37,820 bases of DNA. It comes from DATBHZ01 sp036557185 (GTDB lineage Bacteria > Actinomycetota > Acidimicrobiia > IMCC26256 > JAENVU01). The DNA lies in the NCBI GenBank assembly GCA_036557185.1, contig DATBHZ010000042.1, positions 1 through 37,820 on the forward strand. Reading direction: 5' to 3'. The notes under the pieces are model-generated. The model worked only from the letters and a program-made list of their open reading frames with translations, searched no databases and was not told the DNA's origin. The position numbers and the translations under genes were made by a program. This document shows positions 7,397-14,343 of the stretch, piece by piece (position 1 is the stretch's first letter; each line of letters begins with the position of its first letter).

Positions 7397-7455
7397 GGCC
7401 CGAGGCGCGGTCGGAGCGGCGGCACATCGCCGCGTCAAGGAATGTTCCCAGAGTG
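7397..7455 (+). repeat. Interspersed repeat, copy R5
   Basis: The left half (GGCCCGAGGCGCGGTCGGAG) is diverged; the right half CGCCGCGTCAAGGAATGTTC then CCAGAG is close to consensus, with GGAATGTTCC at 7439-7448. AATCTGGCGCG follows at 7468-7478, as after R3. It lies in the 140-bp gap between the hydrolase and the GAP-family gene. Confidence 0.6.
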
Positions 7456-7503
7456 CGAAGGTCGTCCAATCTGGCGCGAGCCCATGTGCGATGATCGGCC
7501 GAC

Positions 7504-8172
7504 ATGAGGCACGCGATCGGAGATGTCCTGCCGCTGGCTATCGCAGCGGCGATCAGTCCCTTCCCGATAATCGGCGTCGTTTTGATGCTCGTTACGCCAC
7601 GCGCCCGGCGCAACAGCCTGATGTTCGTGATCGGGTGGCTCGCTGGCCTCGGGGTGGTCGGCGCGATCGGATTGGCATTCTTGGGCGCGGCCGGGGCAAG
7701 TAACAACGGGACACCATCAACAGGCGCGAACACCTTTCAAATCGTGCTTGGCGCATTGCTGCTGCTCTTTGCGCTGCGACAGTGGCGCAAGCGCCCGCGC
7801 GCCGGCGAGGAACCTGAACTGCCCAAGTGGATGAGCGCGGTCGACCGGTTCTCGCCACTTCAAGCGGCAACGCTGGGCGTTGGCCTCTCGGCGGTGAATC
7901 CGAAGAACCTCATCCTCACACTCGCCGCGGCCACATCGATTGCAGCGACGAACCTTCCGGGCACCGACCAGGCCGTCGCCTTCGTGAGCTACGCCGTGAT
8001 CGCAACGCTCGGTGTCGCCGCGCCTGTTGTCGTCTACTTCACGATGGGTAAGCGCGCTGCGGGAGTCCTTGACGATCTCAAGGTCTGGCTCGGCCACAAC
8101 AACGCTGCGATCATGGCGGTCATCTTCGCGGTCATCGGCGGGAAAGTGCTCGGTCAAGGCATCGCCGGGTAG
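7504..8172 (+). CDS. GAP/Sap-family integral membrane protein (LysE-like)
   Basis: The 222-residue protein has about six hydrophobic segments: VLPLAIAAAISPFPIIGVVL, LMFVIGWLAGLGVVGAIGLA, FQIVLGALLLLFAL, LILTLAAATSIAA, VAFVSYAVIATLGVAAPVVV, and a C-terminal segment with IMAVIFAVIGGKVLG. The NPKNLILT motif and the SPFPI loop are typical of the GAP family, which includes mycobacterial Sap (glycopeptidolipid/sulfolipid-addressing) proteins and is distantly related to LysE exporters. A role in lipid or small-molecule export is plausible but not specific. Its start is about 50 bp right of repeat R5, and repeat R6 begins about 32 bp after its stop. Confidence 0.8.
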   Translation: MRHAIGDVLPLAIAAAISPFPIIGVVLMLVTPRARRNSLMFVIGWLAGLGVVGAIGLAFLGAAGASNNGTPSTGANTFQIVLGALLLLFALRQWRKRPRAGEEPELPKWMSAVDRFSPLQAATLGVGLSAVNPKNLILTLAAATSIAATNLPGTDQAVAFVSYAVIATLGVAAPVVVYFTMGKRAAGVLDDLKVWLGHNNAAIMAVIFAVIGGKVLGQGIAG

Positions 8173-8204
8173 CCATGCTGCACATTTGCTCGACCGTCGA
8201 GTAA

Positions 8205-8262
8205 CGCCCGCTCTTGCGTGTTCGCGCAACGGCACCGAAGGATCCAGGATCGTTCCCAGAGC
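8205..8262 (+). repeat. Interspersed repeat, copy R6
   Basis: The copy reads CGCCCGCTCTTGCGTGTTCG, then CGCAACGGCACCGAAGGATC, then CAGGATCGTTCCCAGAGC. It contains both the left half (as in R1, R4, R7) and the right half (as in R2, R3, R5), so it shows that these belong to one element. It lies between the 3' ends of the convergent GAP and DUF1579-like genes. Confidence 0.65.
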
Positions 8263-8299
8263 AGATCTCGGTTCTGCGCTCTCCAGGGCAGCCCCGGCG

Positions 8300-8758
8300 T
8301 TACAAGGTTCGGCGGTATGTGATTTGGAGGTCGTCGTCCCACCTCACATCATCGTGGGACAACTGGCCTTTCCCCGACATGAGCTGATTCGCATGCTCGA
8401 AGGTGTAGGTCATGCGTTGCGAGAAGGGCGCGTCAGGAGATGCGAATGAGCCCGCGGGAGACTGACGTCCCATCGCGGTCGCCCACCCGTCGTCGACCAT
8501 CGTCAACTCGTACAGTCGGTAGACCCCGCGCGAGTCGAAGTAGTGCATGCGGAAGCCATCAGTGTCTCCGATGATCGATATTCCATCGGGGATGTCCGGA
8601 TGCTCGTAGTGGGATCGAAAGATCACGAACCGCTCGCCATCGAGCCACTCGAAGGTGCTCGACCCGGCGATGACGACGCCTGGCATCTGCGGGTGGGTGG
8701 CTTCGGTAGTCCATTCACCGACAAGCCGACGACCCAAGCTCTGGAGTTCAGAGACCAC
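8300..8758 (-). CDS. DUF1579-like/lipocalin-like conserved hypothetical protein
   Basis: This 152-residue soluble protein has LGRRLVGEWTTEATHP at its start, then STFEWLDGERFVIFRSHYEH, a GDTDGFRMHYFDSRGVYRLY strand pair and a C-terminal ITYRRTL. The alternating strand pattern and the G-x-W motif near the N-terminus suggest a small lipocalin-like beta-barrel of the DUF1579 type. Proteins of this kind are often annotated as hypothetical, and ligand and role are unknown. The start at 8758 has clear coding character right up to the first residues. It is bracketed by repeat R6 (3' side) and R7 (50 bp upstream). Confidence 0.7.
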   Translation of the reverse strand: MVSELQSLGRRLVGEWTTEATHPQMPGVVIAGSSTFEWLDGERFVIFRSHYEHPDIPDGISIIGDTDGFRMHYFDSRGVYRLYELTMVDDGWATAMGRQSPAGSFASPDAPFSQRMTYTFEHANQLMSGKGQLSHDDVRWDDDLQITYRRTL

Positions 8759-8807
8759 GCCTCGCAGTTACCCGTCCCGCCCGACTTGCATTCGGAGCAC
8801 GCAGATT

Positions 8808-8846
8808 GCCCGCTCGGGGGCGGTCTCGCCGCGGCGCCGCTGCAGG
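8808..8846 (+). repeat. Interspersed repeat, copy R7
   Basis: The copy reads GCCCGCTCGGGGGCGGTCTC, then GCCGCGGCGCCGCTGCAGG. It matches the left half of R4 and R1. It is the rightmost copy; none was recognised in the core gene clusters beyond 9 kb. Confidence 0.55.
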
Positions 8847-8892
8847 ACCTCGCCCGACGTGAGGTATCCGCGCGCACGGTGGCGTCGGCCCC

Positions 8893-8933
8893 TACCCTCA
8901 GCGGCTCGGTGCCCGGCTACCCCGAGGCCGGGC
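8893..8933 (+). promoter_or_regulatory. Candidate -10 box and 5'-UTR hairpin before DUF2510 gene
   Basis: TACCCT (8893-8898) fits an actinobacterial -10 box. Just after the implied start site is an inverted repeat, GCCCGGC (8911-8917) and GCCGGGC (8927-8933), with a 9-base loop. It may be a leader hairpin of the DUF2510 gene. No T-tract is present. Confidence 0.4.
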
Positions 8934-8956
8934 CGTGACCGTGAGGAGCACTCGCT

Positions 8957-9127
8957 GTGAGCGGAAAGCACCGTGTGCCTGGTTGGTACCAGGACCCCGA
9001 GATGTTCTCGCCGGTGTGGCGCTACCGCTACTGGACGGGCACCGAGTGGACGGACACCACCGTCACCGACCCCACGTGCCCGGCGCCGCGCAAGCAACGC
9101 ACCCGCTGGTTCGGCCTCGCGCGTTAG
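8957..9127 (+). CDS. Small DUF2510-domain protein
   Basis: The 56-residue protein is built around one DUF2510 motif: PGWYQDPEMFSPVWRYRYW then TGTEWTDTT. DUF2510 is a short actinobacterial domain, usually N-terminal to membrane regions; here it stands alone with a basic tail (APRKQRTRWFGLAR). Its function is unknown. GTG 8957 is chosen because GAGGAG lies 8 bases upstream (8943-8948) and the domain begins directly after it. Its TAG stop overlaps the TAA stop of the convergent NUDIX gene (9124-9127), so the two genes share their last bases. Confidence 0.8.
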   Translation: MSGKHRVPGWYQDPEMFSPVWRYRYWTGTEWTDTTVTDPTCPAPRKQRTRWFGLAR

Positions 9128-9744
9128 CGCGCGCCCGGATCCCCCGACCCGTCCGCGCGCGCGCGGTGCGCCGCGAGCGCACGCCGCGCGAGGAGCTCGT
9201 GGTTCTTGTGCCAGTCGTGGACCTCGTCGATCCGGCAGTAGCGCGCTTCGGTTGCCTCGTGTGAGATCGTGATCTCGCCGGGCGCGACCGACACCAGATA
9301 GAGGACGGCAACGTTGCCGTGCGGCCCGAAGTCGCCGCCGGCCGGGCGACCGATCACGTCGACGAGCGCGTCGATCGTCGCGCTCAGCCCGACCTCTTCC
9401 ATCACCTCGCGCACCACGGTGTCCTCCGGTGTCTCGCCGGTGTCGACCCATCCGCTCACGAGCCCCCAGCGGTGGTCGTCGGAACGGTGGACCAAGAGGA
9501 TCCGCTCGTGGGCGTCGAAGATCGCGGCATCGGCACCGACCTTCGTCGTGACGTAGCCGAGGTCGCGCGCGAGGAGCGCCCGGACGTCCGCGGCGGGGAC
9601 GTCGAGGCTCTCCGCGTAGCCGCGCTCGGCGAGCTCGAGGAGCTTGGTGTAGCGCTCGCGGTCGTAGGGATCCGTCGCGTACGCGAGACCCGTGCGCGCG
9701 ATCGCGCGCACGCCGTCGAGGAGCTCCAAGACGTCGATGCGCAA
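9124..9744 (-). CDS. NUDIX hydrolase (ADP-ribose pyrophosphatase-like)
   Basis: The 206-residue protein has a full NUDIX box, GWVDTGETPEDTVVREVMEE then VGL, matching GX5EX7REUXEEXGU. The N-terminal ~65 residues (RAIARTGLAYATDPYDRERY, TKLLELAERG) form the helical Nudix_N_2-type region found in YjhB-like proteins. NUDIX enzymes cleave nucleoside diphosphates linked to another group; the exact substrate is not predictable. The start is uncertain: TTG 9744 fits the conserved N-terminus, but a -10-like TAGATT on this strand touches it, so a slightly later start is possible. It is divergent from rsmD with only 17 bp between starts. Confidence 0.85.
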   Translation of the reverse strand: MRIDVLELLDGVRAIARTGLAYATDPYDRERYTKLLELAERGYAESLDVPAADVRALLARDLGYVTTKVGADAAIFDAHERILLVHRSDDHRWGLVSGWVDTGETPEDTVVREVMEEVGLSATIDALVDVIGRPAGGDFGPHGNVAVLYLVSVAPGEITISHEATEARYCRIDEVHDWHKNHELLARRALAAHRARADGSGDPGAR

Positions 9745-9754
9745 AATCTACGCT
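9745..9754. promoter_or_regulatory. Overlapping divergent -10 boxes between NUDIX gene and rsmD
   Basis: On the + strand TACGCT (9749-9754) lies 7 bases before GTG 9762 of rsmD, the spacing expected for a leaderless transcript. On the minus strand TAGATT (9750-9745) overlaps it by two bases and faces the NUDIX gene. No clear -35 box is visible for either. Confidence 0.4.
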
Positions 9755-9761
9755 GGGCTCC

Positions 9762-10355
9762 GTGGAGCGAGGGCGAGGCGCCCGCTCGGCGCGCGGACCG
9801 CGGGTCGTCGCCGGCGAGGCCCGCGGCATGCGGCTTGTAGCACCCCGAGGTGGCCGGACGCGGCCGACGGCCGACCGGGTCAAGGAGTCCGTGTTCGGCG
9901 CGCTCGGGCCGGATCGCCTGGTCGACGCACGGGTGCTCGACGGCTATGCGGGTACCGGAGCGCTCGCGATCGAGGCGCTGTCAAGAGGGGCGCGTTCTGC
10001 CGTACTCGTGGATCGCGACCCTTCCGCGATCGACGCGATTCGTCGGAATCTTCGGACAACGCACATGACGGACCGCGCGATCGTGCAGCGGCGCGGTCTG
10101 CTCTCCTACGTGCGCGGCACGCCGCCCGAGGAGCCTTTTGACCTTGTGTTCCTCGATCCTCCGTACGACTCGAGCGGCACGGAGCTTTCGACCGTTTTGA
10201 CCGCGCTGGGTGACGCCGGTTGGTTGCGCGACGAGGCGACCGTTGTCATCGAGCAACGCGCCGCGGCCGGTCCGGTTGCCCTTCCCGACGGATGGCTGAT
10301 CGGCTGGGAACGCGGGTACGGCGATACCCTTGTCGTTCTCGCCGGGCGACCGTGA
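9762..10355 (+). CDS. rsmD: 16S rRNA (guanine(966)-N(2))-methyltransferase RsmD
   Basis: RsmD methylates G966 of 16S rRNA during 30S assembly, using SAM. The 197-residue protein shows the conserved N-terminal block VVAGEARGMRLVAPRGGRTR with PTADRVKESVF, the SAM motif VLDGYAGTGALAIEALSRGA, DRD at the ribose-binding position, and the catalytic motif FLDPPYD (DPPY, typical of amino methyltransferases). GTG 9762 is the only start that keeps the whole conserved N-terminus without overlapping the NUDIX gene much. It precedes coaD by 31 bp, the usual bacterial rsmD-coaD pair. Confidence 0.93.
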   Translation: MERGRGARSARGPRVVAGEARGMRLVAPRGGRTRPTADRVKESVFGALGPDRLVDARVLDGYAGTGALAIEALSRGARSAVLVDRDPSAIDAIRRNLRTTHMTDRAIVQRRGLLSYVRGTPPEEPFDLVFLDPPYDSSGTELSTVLTALGDAGWLRDEATVVIEQRAAAGPVALPDGWLIGWERGYGDTLVVLAGRP

Positions 10356-10386
10356 CCGGCGAACCAGGTCTAGGAGCACTTCCTCC

Positions 10387-10884
10387 GTGGCAACCGCACT
10401 CTGCCCAGGCTCATTCGACCCGGTCACGCTGGGTCACCTGGACATCATCGAGCGCACTGCGCGCCATTTCGACCGAGTCGTTGTTGCGGTCATCCGCAAT
10501 CCGCAGAAGGCGCAGTCGCTCTTCACGCTCGAGGAGCGCCAGGAGATGCTCGGCGAGGTCACCGCGCACCTCGGCAACGTCGAGATCGCGTTCTTCAAGG
10601 GGTTGCTGGTGGACTTCGCCAAAGAGCACGGTGCCGAGGCGATCGTGAAAGGGCTCCGCGCAATCTCGGACTTCGACTACGAGCTGCAGATGGCCCAGAT
10701 GAACCAGCGCCTGTCCGGCATCGACACGTTCTTCATCTCGACCAGCCCACAGCACTCCTTCCTCTCGTCGAGCCTGGTGCGCGAAGTCGCGCGCTTCGGA
10801 GGGGACGTGACCAGCATGGTGCCGCCGGTGGTGGCCAAGAGGCTCAAGGAACGATTCGACATCCGGACGGGGGGCGCGCAGTGA
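10387..10884 (+). CDS. coaD: Phosphopantetheine adenylyltransferase CoaD
   Basis: CoaD transfers AMP from ATP to 4'-phosphopantetheine in the penultimate step of coenzyme A synthesis. The 165-residue protein has the nucleotidyltransferase motif PGSFDPVTLGHLDII near the N-terminus, RNPQKAQSLFTLEER, GLRAISDFDYELQMA with the substrate-contacting residues, and the C-terminal SSSLVREVARFGGDV (S/T-S-x-L-V-R motif). GTG 10387 is chosen: AGGAG is at 10372-10376 and the motif must begin at once. The end overlaps the next gene by four bases (GTGA), indicating translational coupling. Confidence 0.96.
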   Translation: MATALCPGSFDPVTLGHLDIIERTARHFDRVVVAVIRNPQKAQSLFTLEERQEMLGEVTAHLGNVEIAFFKGLLVDFAKEHGAEAIVKGLRAISDFDYELQMAQMNQRLSGIDTFFISTSPQHSFLSSSLVREVARFGGDVTSMVPPVVAKRLKERFDIRTGGAQ

Positions 10885-11417
10885 CCAGCGTTGAGCAGCA
10901 GACGAACACCGCCGACACCGAGGAGCTCGTGCTCCGCGTGCGCGACCACATCGAGTCGGCCCGCTCCATGCCGATGTCCGCCTCGGTGATGGTGAACCGC
11001 GAGGAGCTGCTGTTGCTCCTCGACGACGCAGTCGCTTCCCTGCCCGAGGAGCTGCGCCAGGCGCGGTGGCTGCTCAAGGAGCGCGACGAGTTCCTGGCCA
11101 AAGCGAGACGCGAGGCGGAGGACATCATCGACGCTGGACGCGCGCAGGCGGAGCGGATGGTCGAGCGGACCGAGGTCGTCCGCGAAGCCCGGCGCCGGGC
11201 CCAACAGGTGGTCGACACGTCCGAGGCCGAGGCCCGTGCGATCAAGCACGAGGCGGAGGACTACATCGACCAGAAGCTCGCGGCGTTCGAGGTCGTCCTC
11301 GACCGCACGATGCAAGCGGTGCAGAAGGGCCGCGAGCGCCTGCAGGTGGTCGTGGATCTCGCCGAGCCCGTTCCGGAGGTCGACGAGGGTGCGTTCTTCG
11401 ACCAGGACGAGGTCTGA
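10881..11417 (+). CDS. SepIVA/DivIVA-like coiled-coil protein
   Basis: This 178-residue protein is mostly a charged coiled coil (ARWLLKERDEFLAKARREAE then DIIDAGRAQAERMVERTEVV, continuing to about residue 160) with an N-terminal region containing MPMSASVMVNREELLLLLDD. That region and the gene context identify it as an orthologue of mycobacterial Rv2927c/SepIVA, a DivIVA-related protein needed for septation and polar envelope growth, whose gene also lies next to the DUF177 and rnc genes. It is probably cytoplasmic and associated with the inner face of the membrane. GTG 10881 overlaps the coaD stop. F-type ATPase subunit b-like proteins look similar, but there is no membrane segment here. Confidence 0.75.
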   Translation: MTSVEQQTNTADTEELVLRVRDHIESARSMPMSASVMVNREELLLLLDDAVASLPEELRQARWLLKERDEFLAKARREAEDIIDAGRAQAERMVERTEVVREARRRAQQVVDTSEAEARAIKHEAEDYIDQKLAAFEVVLDRTMQAVQKGRERLQVVVDLAEPVPEVDEGAFFDQDEV

Positions 11418-11476
11418 CCGCCCCCACAGCATTGTTCCGCCAGCCTGGAAAAATCTAGGAAATCTGGCTGACCTGC

Positions 11477-11482
11477 TACGAT
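11477..11482 (+). promoter_or_regulatory. Candidate -10 box (TACGAT) of the DUF177-rpmF-plsX cluster
   Basis: TGCTACGAT in the gap after the sepIVA-like gene fits an actinobacterial extended -10. A start near 11489 would give a leader of about 45 bases to ATG 11534. A -35 box is not obvious. Confidence 0.45.
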
Positions 11483-11533
11483 GGTGTGTCGCTTCGCCCG
11501 AATTTTTCTGATGTGAACGTGCTGACAGCCACC

Positions 11534-12037
11534 ATGACGACTCTGCGCTGCAACGTCGCGGACCTGCTCCACCACCCCGGATCGCGCCGCACCGTGCACC
11601 TCGAGGCCCCCGCTTCGGAGCTCGGCGGTGTCGGCGGTTCGCGCGTGGCGGACCGTCCGTTGGCGGTCGACGTCACCCTCGAGCGCGTTCCCGACGGCGT
11701 CGTCGTCCGAGGCCGCGTGGCGGGCGAGTACATGGCGCAGTGCAGCCGCTGCCTCGCTCCCATCACTCGTGAGCTGTCCGAGAGCGTCGACGAGCTGTAC
11801 GAGCCAGATCCCGTCGAGGGCGAGACGTATCGCCTCGACGGAGACGAGCTCGATCTCGAACCTGCTGTACGTGACGCGATCCTGCTCGACCTCCCCGTCG
11901 CACCGCTGTGCCGCGAGGACTGCGCGGGTTTGTGCCCGGTGTGCGGCACCGACCGCAACGTGGCGCCCTGTACGTGCGACACGTCGTTCCCCGACCCGCG
12001 TTGGGACGCGCTGCGCGCGCTCACGTTCGACAACTAA
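11534..12037 (+). CDS. DUF177 (YceD-family) zinc-binding protein
   Basis: This 167-residue protein of the DUF177/YceD family is almost always encoded directly before rpmF and is implicated in 23S rRNA accumulation or ribosome assembly (known best from E. coli and maize). Visible features are an N-terminal beta-rich half, CSRCLAPI, an acidic LYEPDPVEG segment, and a C-terminal cysteine cluster CREDCAGLCPVCGTDRN with CTC that probably binds zinc. ATG 11534 gives MTTLRCNVADLLHHPGS, the usual family start; an in-frame GTG at 11486 lies too close to the -10 box. It is followed by rpmF after 24 bp. Confidence 0.88.
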   Translation: MTTLRCNVADLLHHPGSRRTVHLEAPASELGGVGGSRVADRPLAVDVTLERVPDGVVVRGRVAGEYMAQCSRCLAPITRELSESVDELYEPDPVEGETYRLDGDELDLEPAVRDAILLDLPVAPLCREDCAGLCPVCGTDRNVAPCTCDTSFPDPRWDALRALTFDN

Positions 12038-12061
12038 TCCTCCCGGACCAGGAGCACGGCA

Positions 12062-12241
12062 ATGGCTGTCCCGAAGCGCAAGACCCCCCGAGCCAAGACG
12101 CGCACCCGACGCGCGTCCAACTGGAGGCTCGAGGCTCCCGCGCGCTCAATCTGCCCGAACTGCGGTGCGGTGAAGACGCCCCACACCGTCTGCGGCAACT
12201 GCGGTCACTACCGCGGTCGCCAAGCCATCGACGTCGACTAA
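12062..12241 (+). CDS. rpmF: 50S ribosomal protein bL32
   Basis: The 59-residue protein begins MAVPKRKTPRAKTRTRRAS, the standard bL32 N-terminus, and has the zinc ribbon CPNC...CGNC, so it is the zinc-containing form rather than the zinc-independent paralogue. It continues YRGRQAIDVD to TAA. AGGAG lies about 9 bases upstream of ATG 12062. bL32 sits in the large subunit near the peptidyl transferase entrance. The gene is sandwiched between DUF177 and plsX, the common bacterial order. Confidence 0.97.
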   Translation: MAVPKRKTPRAKTRTRRASNWRLEAPARSICPNCGAVKTPHTVCGNCGHYRGRQAIDVD

Positions 12242-12257
12242 CGGTGCTCGAACGCAC

Positions 12258-13268
12258 GTGACGACCCGGGTCGCGATCGATGCGATGGGTGGCGATCACG
12301 CCCCGGCCGCGATCGTTGCCGGCGCGTTGCAAGCGCTCGAGGCTCACGACGTCGAGATCGTCCTCGTCGGCGTCGAGCGCGCGGTCCGGGACGAGCTTCC
12401 CGGTGGCGCTCCACCCGCGGGCATCGAGCTCGTGCCGTGCTCGGCAGTCATCGAGATGGACGAGGAGCCGGGCACGTCGGTGCGCAGGAAGAAGGACGCG
12501 TCGGTCGTGCGTGCCGCGGAAGCCGTGCGCGACGGCAAGGCCGACGCGATGGTGGGCGCGGGCAACACCGGCGCCACCATGGCGAGTGCGCTCCTGCGCT
12601 TCGGACGCCTGCGCGGCGTCGCCCGCCCGTCGATCGCGGTGCCGGTCCCGGTGCCGTTCTCGCACCCGCACTTGCTGGTCGATGGTGGTGCGACGATCGA
12701 TTGCCAACCAGAGTGGCTCGTGCAATCCGCCCGGATGGCTCGCGCGTTCGCGACGCTGCGGTCCGGCATTCAGAACCCGACCGTCGGACTGCTGAACAAC
12801 GGCGAGGAGCCCGGCAAGGGCGACGAGCTTCGCAAGAAGACGTTCACGCTGCTCGACGGTCACGAGTGGTTCGTCGGGAACGTCGAAGGTCGCGACCTCA
12901 TGAGCGGCCGCCCCGACGTCGTCGTCACCGACGGCTTCACCGGCAACATCGCGGTCAAGACCGTGGAGGGAGCCCTCAAGGCTGCCGCCGGGCTCGTGTT
13001 CGGCGTGCTCGACTCGACGCCGGAAGCGAAGGAGGCGGGCAAGGTCGTCGCGCCGCTGTTGCTGCAAGGAGTGACCGACTATCTCGATCCGGACACGATC
13101 GGTGGCGGAGCGCTCCTGGGCGTCGACGGCGTGTGCGTGATCTCCCACGGTTCGTCGTCGGCGCGTGCCATCGTGAACGCAGTGGGTCTTGCGATCGACT
13201 GCGTTCGTGGCGGGATGATCGAACGCATGAGGCAGGCCGTCGCGGAAGGAGCATCCGATGCCGGCTGA
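12258..13268 (+). CDS. plsX: Phosphate acyltransferase PlsX
   Basis: PlsX converts acyl-ACP plus phosphate to acyl-phosphate, the donor for PlsY in phospholipid synthesis; it is a peripheral membrane enzyme. The 336-residue protein begins TTRVAIDAMGGDHAP, the invariant PlsX start, and contains ADAMVGAGNTGATMASALLR, VDGGATIDCQPEWLVQ, GLLNNGEEPGKGDELRK and DVVVTDGFTGNIAVKTVEG, all family signatures. GTG 12258 is the start that puts AMGGDH at the N-terminus. It overlaps the acyl carrier protein gene by 11 bases, consistent with co-translation of enzyme and carrier. Confidence 0.96.
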   Translation: MTTRVAIDAMGGDHAPAAIVAGALQALEAHDVEIVLVGVERAVRDELPGGAPPAGIELVPCSAVIEMDEEPGTSVRRKKDASVVRAAEAVRDGKADAMVGAGNTGATMASALLRFGRLRGVARPSIAVPVPVPFSHPHLLVDGGATIDCQPEWLVQSARMARAFATLRSGIQNPTVGLLNNGEEPGKGDELRKKTFTLLDGHEWFVGNVEGRDLMSGRPDVVVTDGFTGNIAVKTVEGALKAAAGLVFGVLDSTPEAKEAGKVVAPLLLQGVTDYLDPDTIGGGALLGVDGVCVISHGSSSARAIVNAVGLAIDCVRGGMIERMRQAVAEGASDAG

Positions 13269-13560
13269 GACACATTCGACGCACGATCCGATCACGCGCG
13301 ACGAGGTCGTCGGGCTCATCCGCAGCCAGCTGAGCGACATCCTCGAGATCGATCCTGCACGGATCACGGAGGACGCGAGCTTCGCCGATGACCTGGCCGC
13401 GGACTCGCTGGCGCTCATCGAGCTGGTCGAGGCGCTCGAAGAGGAGCTGGGGGAGCGGACGGTCGGCTTCAGCGTCGACGACGAGGATCTCGGTGACCTG
13501 AAGACGGTGCGCGAGGCCGCCGACTACGTGATGCTCAGGCTCGGAGGCAACGCGGCCTGA
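13258..13560 (+). CDS. acpP: Acyl carrier protein
   Basis: This 100-residue acidic protein has the 4'-phosphopantetheine attachment motif ADSLALIEL (serine near residue 44) and helix I LIRSQLSDILEIDPARI. It carries acyl intermediates in type II fatty acid synthesis and supplies acyl-ACP to PlsX, encoded just upstream with an 11-base overlap. An N-terminal extension of about 12 residues (ETHSTHDPITRDE) and a C-terminal end LRLGGNAA make it longer than E. coli AcpP (78). ATG 13258 is the only good start. rnc follows after 15 bp. Confidence 0.92.
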   Translation: MPAETHSTHDPITRDEVVGLIRSQLSDILEIDPARITEDASFADDLAADSLALIELVEALEEELGERTVGFSVDDEDLGDLKTVREAADYVMLRLGGNAA

Positions 13561-13575
13561 CGGCCGCTCCCCGTC

Positions 13576-14343
13576 GTGACCGTCGACGCTCGCACTCGAT
13601 TCGAGCAACAGCTTGGTTGGACGTTCCACGACACGGACGTGCTCGAGCAGGCGCTCGCGCACCGCTCCTGGTGCGCGGAGCACCCGTCCAGCCAGTCGAA
13701 CGAGCGCCTCGAATTCCTCGGTGACGCGGTGCTCGGCATCGCGGTCACGGACTTCGTGTACCGGGCTTACCCGGATCTGCAGGAGGGCGAACTGGCGAAG
13801 GTGCGCGCTTCGGTCGTCAACGCCGAGGTGCTCGCCGAGGTCGCGGCCGAGATCGGGCTCGGCCCGTGCCTGCTGCTCGGGAAAGGTGAGGACCTCTCGG
13901 GTGGGCGCGAGAAGACGTCGATCCTTGCCGACGCGATGGAGGCCGTGATCGCCGCGATGTACCTCGACGGCGGCATGGAGGTGTCCCGCAGTGTGATCCT
14001 CGCCCTCCTGGGTGAGCGGATCGCCGATGCTGCGACAGGGCCCGGCGGCGACGACTACAAGACGCGCCTGCAGGAGCTCGCGGCCCAGCGTTTCGACCGA
14101 CTCCCGCGCTACCAGCTGCGCGACGAGGGTCCCGACCACGCGAAGCGCTTCTTCGCCACCGTGCTCCTCGACGGTGAGCCACGCGGCTCGGGTGAGGGCG
14201 CGTCGAAGAAGCAGGCGGAGCAAGCCGCAGCGCGTGACGCGTGGCGGTGGCTCAAGGCCCAGCCCGGGCCCGCGTCCGTCGCGCAGGAGGGCGTCGCGAG
14301 CCGCGCGCCGGTGCACACGTCAGGTGGTGACATGGATGCCTGA
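13576..14343 (+). CDS. rnc: Ribonuclease III
   Basis: RNase III cuts double-stranded RNA and processes rRNA precursors. The 255-residue protein has the signature NERLEFLGDAVLGIAVTDFV, the metal-binding LADAMEAVIAAMYLD helix, and a C-terminal double-stranded RNA-binding domain (DYKTRLQELAAQRFDRLPRY then GEGASKKQAEQAAARDAWRW). After the RNA-binding domain there is an extra tail of about 25 residues (QPGPASVAQEGVASRAPVHT) that is probably disordered. The GTG start at 13576 is inferred from spacing to the acp gene. The 3' end overlaps mutM by 8 bases in another frame. Confidence 0.95.
   Translation: MTVDARTRFEQQLGWTFHDTDVLEQALAHRSWCAEHPSSQSNERLEFLGDAVLGIAVTDFVYRAYPDLQEGELAKVRASVVNAEVLAEVAAEIGLGPCLLLGKGEDLSGGREKTSILADAMEAVIAAMYLDGGMEVSRSVILALLGERIADAATGPGGDDYKTRLQELAAQRFDRLPRYQLRDEGPDHAKRFFATVLLDGEPRGSGEGASKKQAEQAAARDAWRWLKAQPGPASVAQEGVASRAPVHTSGGDMDA

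Noticed and set aside
8195..8215. GAGCGGGCGTTAC on the minus strand at R6 resembles the end of an integron attC site
   Set aside because: The other copies have CAAT, CATG or CAAT at the matching place instead of GTTR, and there is no matching RYYYAAC at the other end. The repeats are conserved internally, unlike attC sites. No integron integrase is in the window.
2705..8846. The direct repeats as a CRISPR array
   Set aside because: Spacing is 0.45-1.9 kb with genes between the copies, and the copies are diverged.
8768..9883. Long arginine-rich minus-strand frame spanning the DUF2510 and NUDIX genes
   Set aside because: It is rich in Arg/Pro/Ala with no recognisable domain and overlaps better supported genes in other frames.
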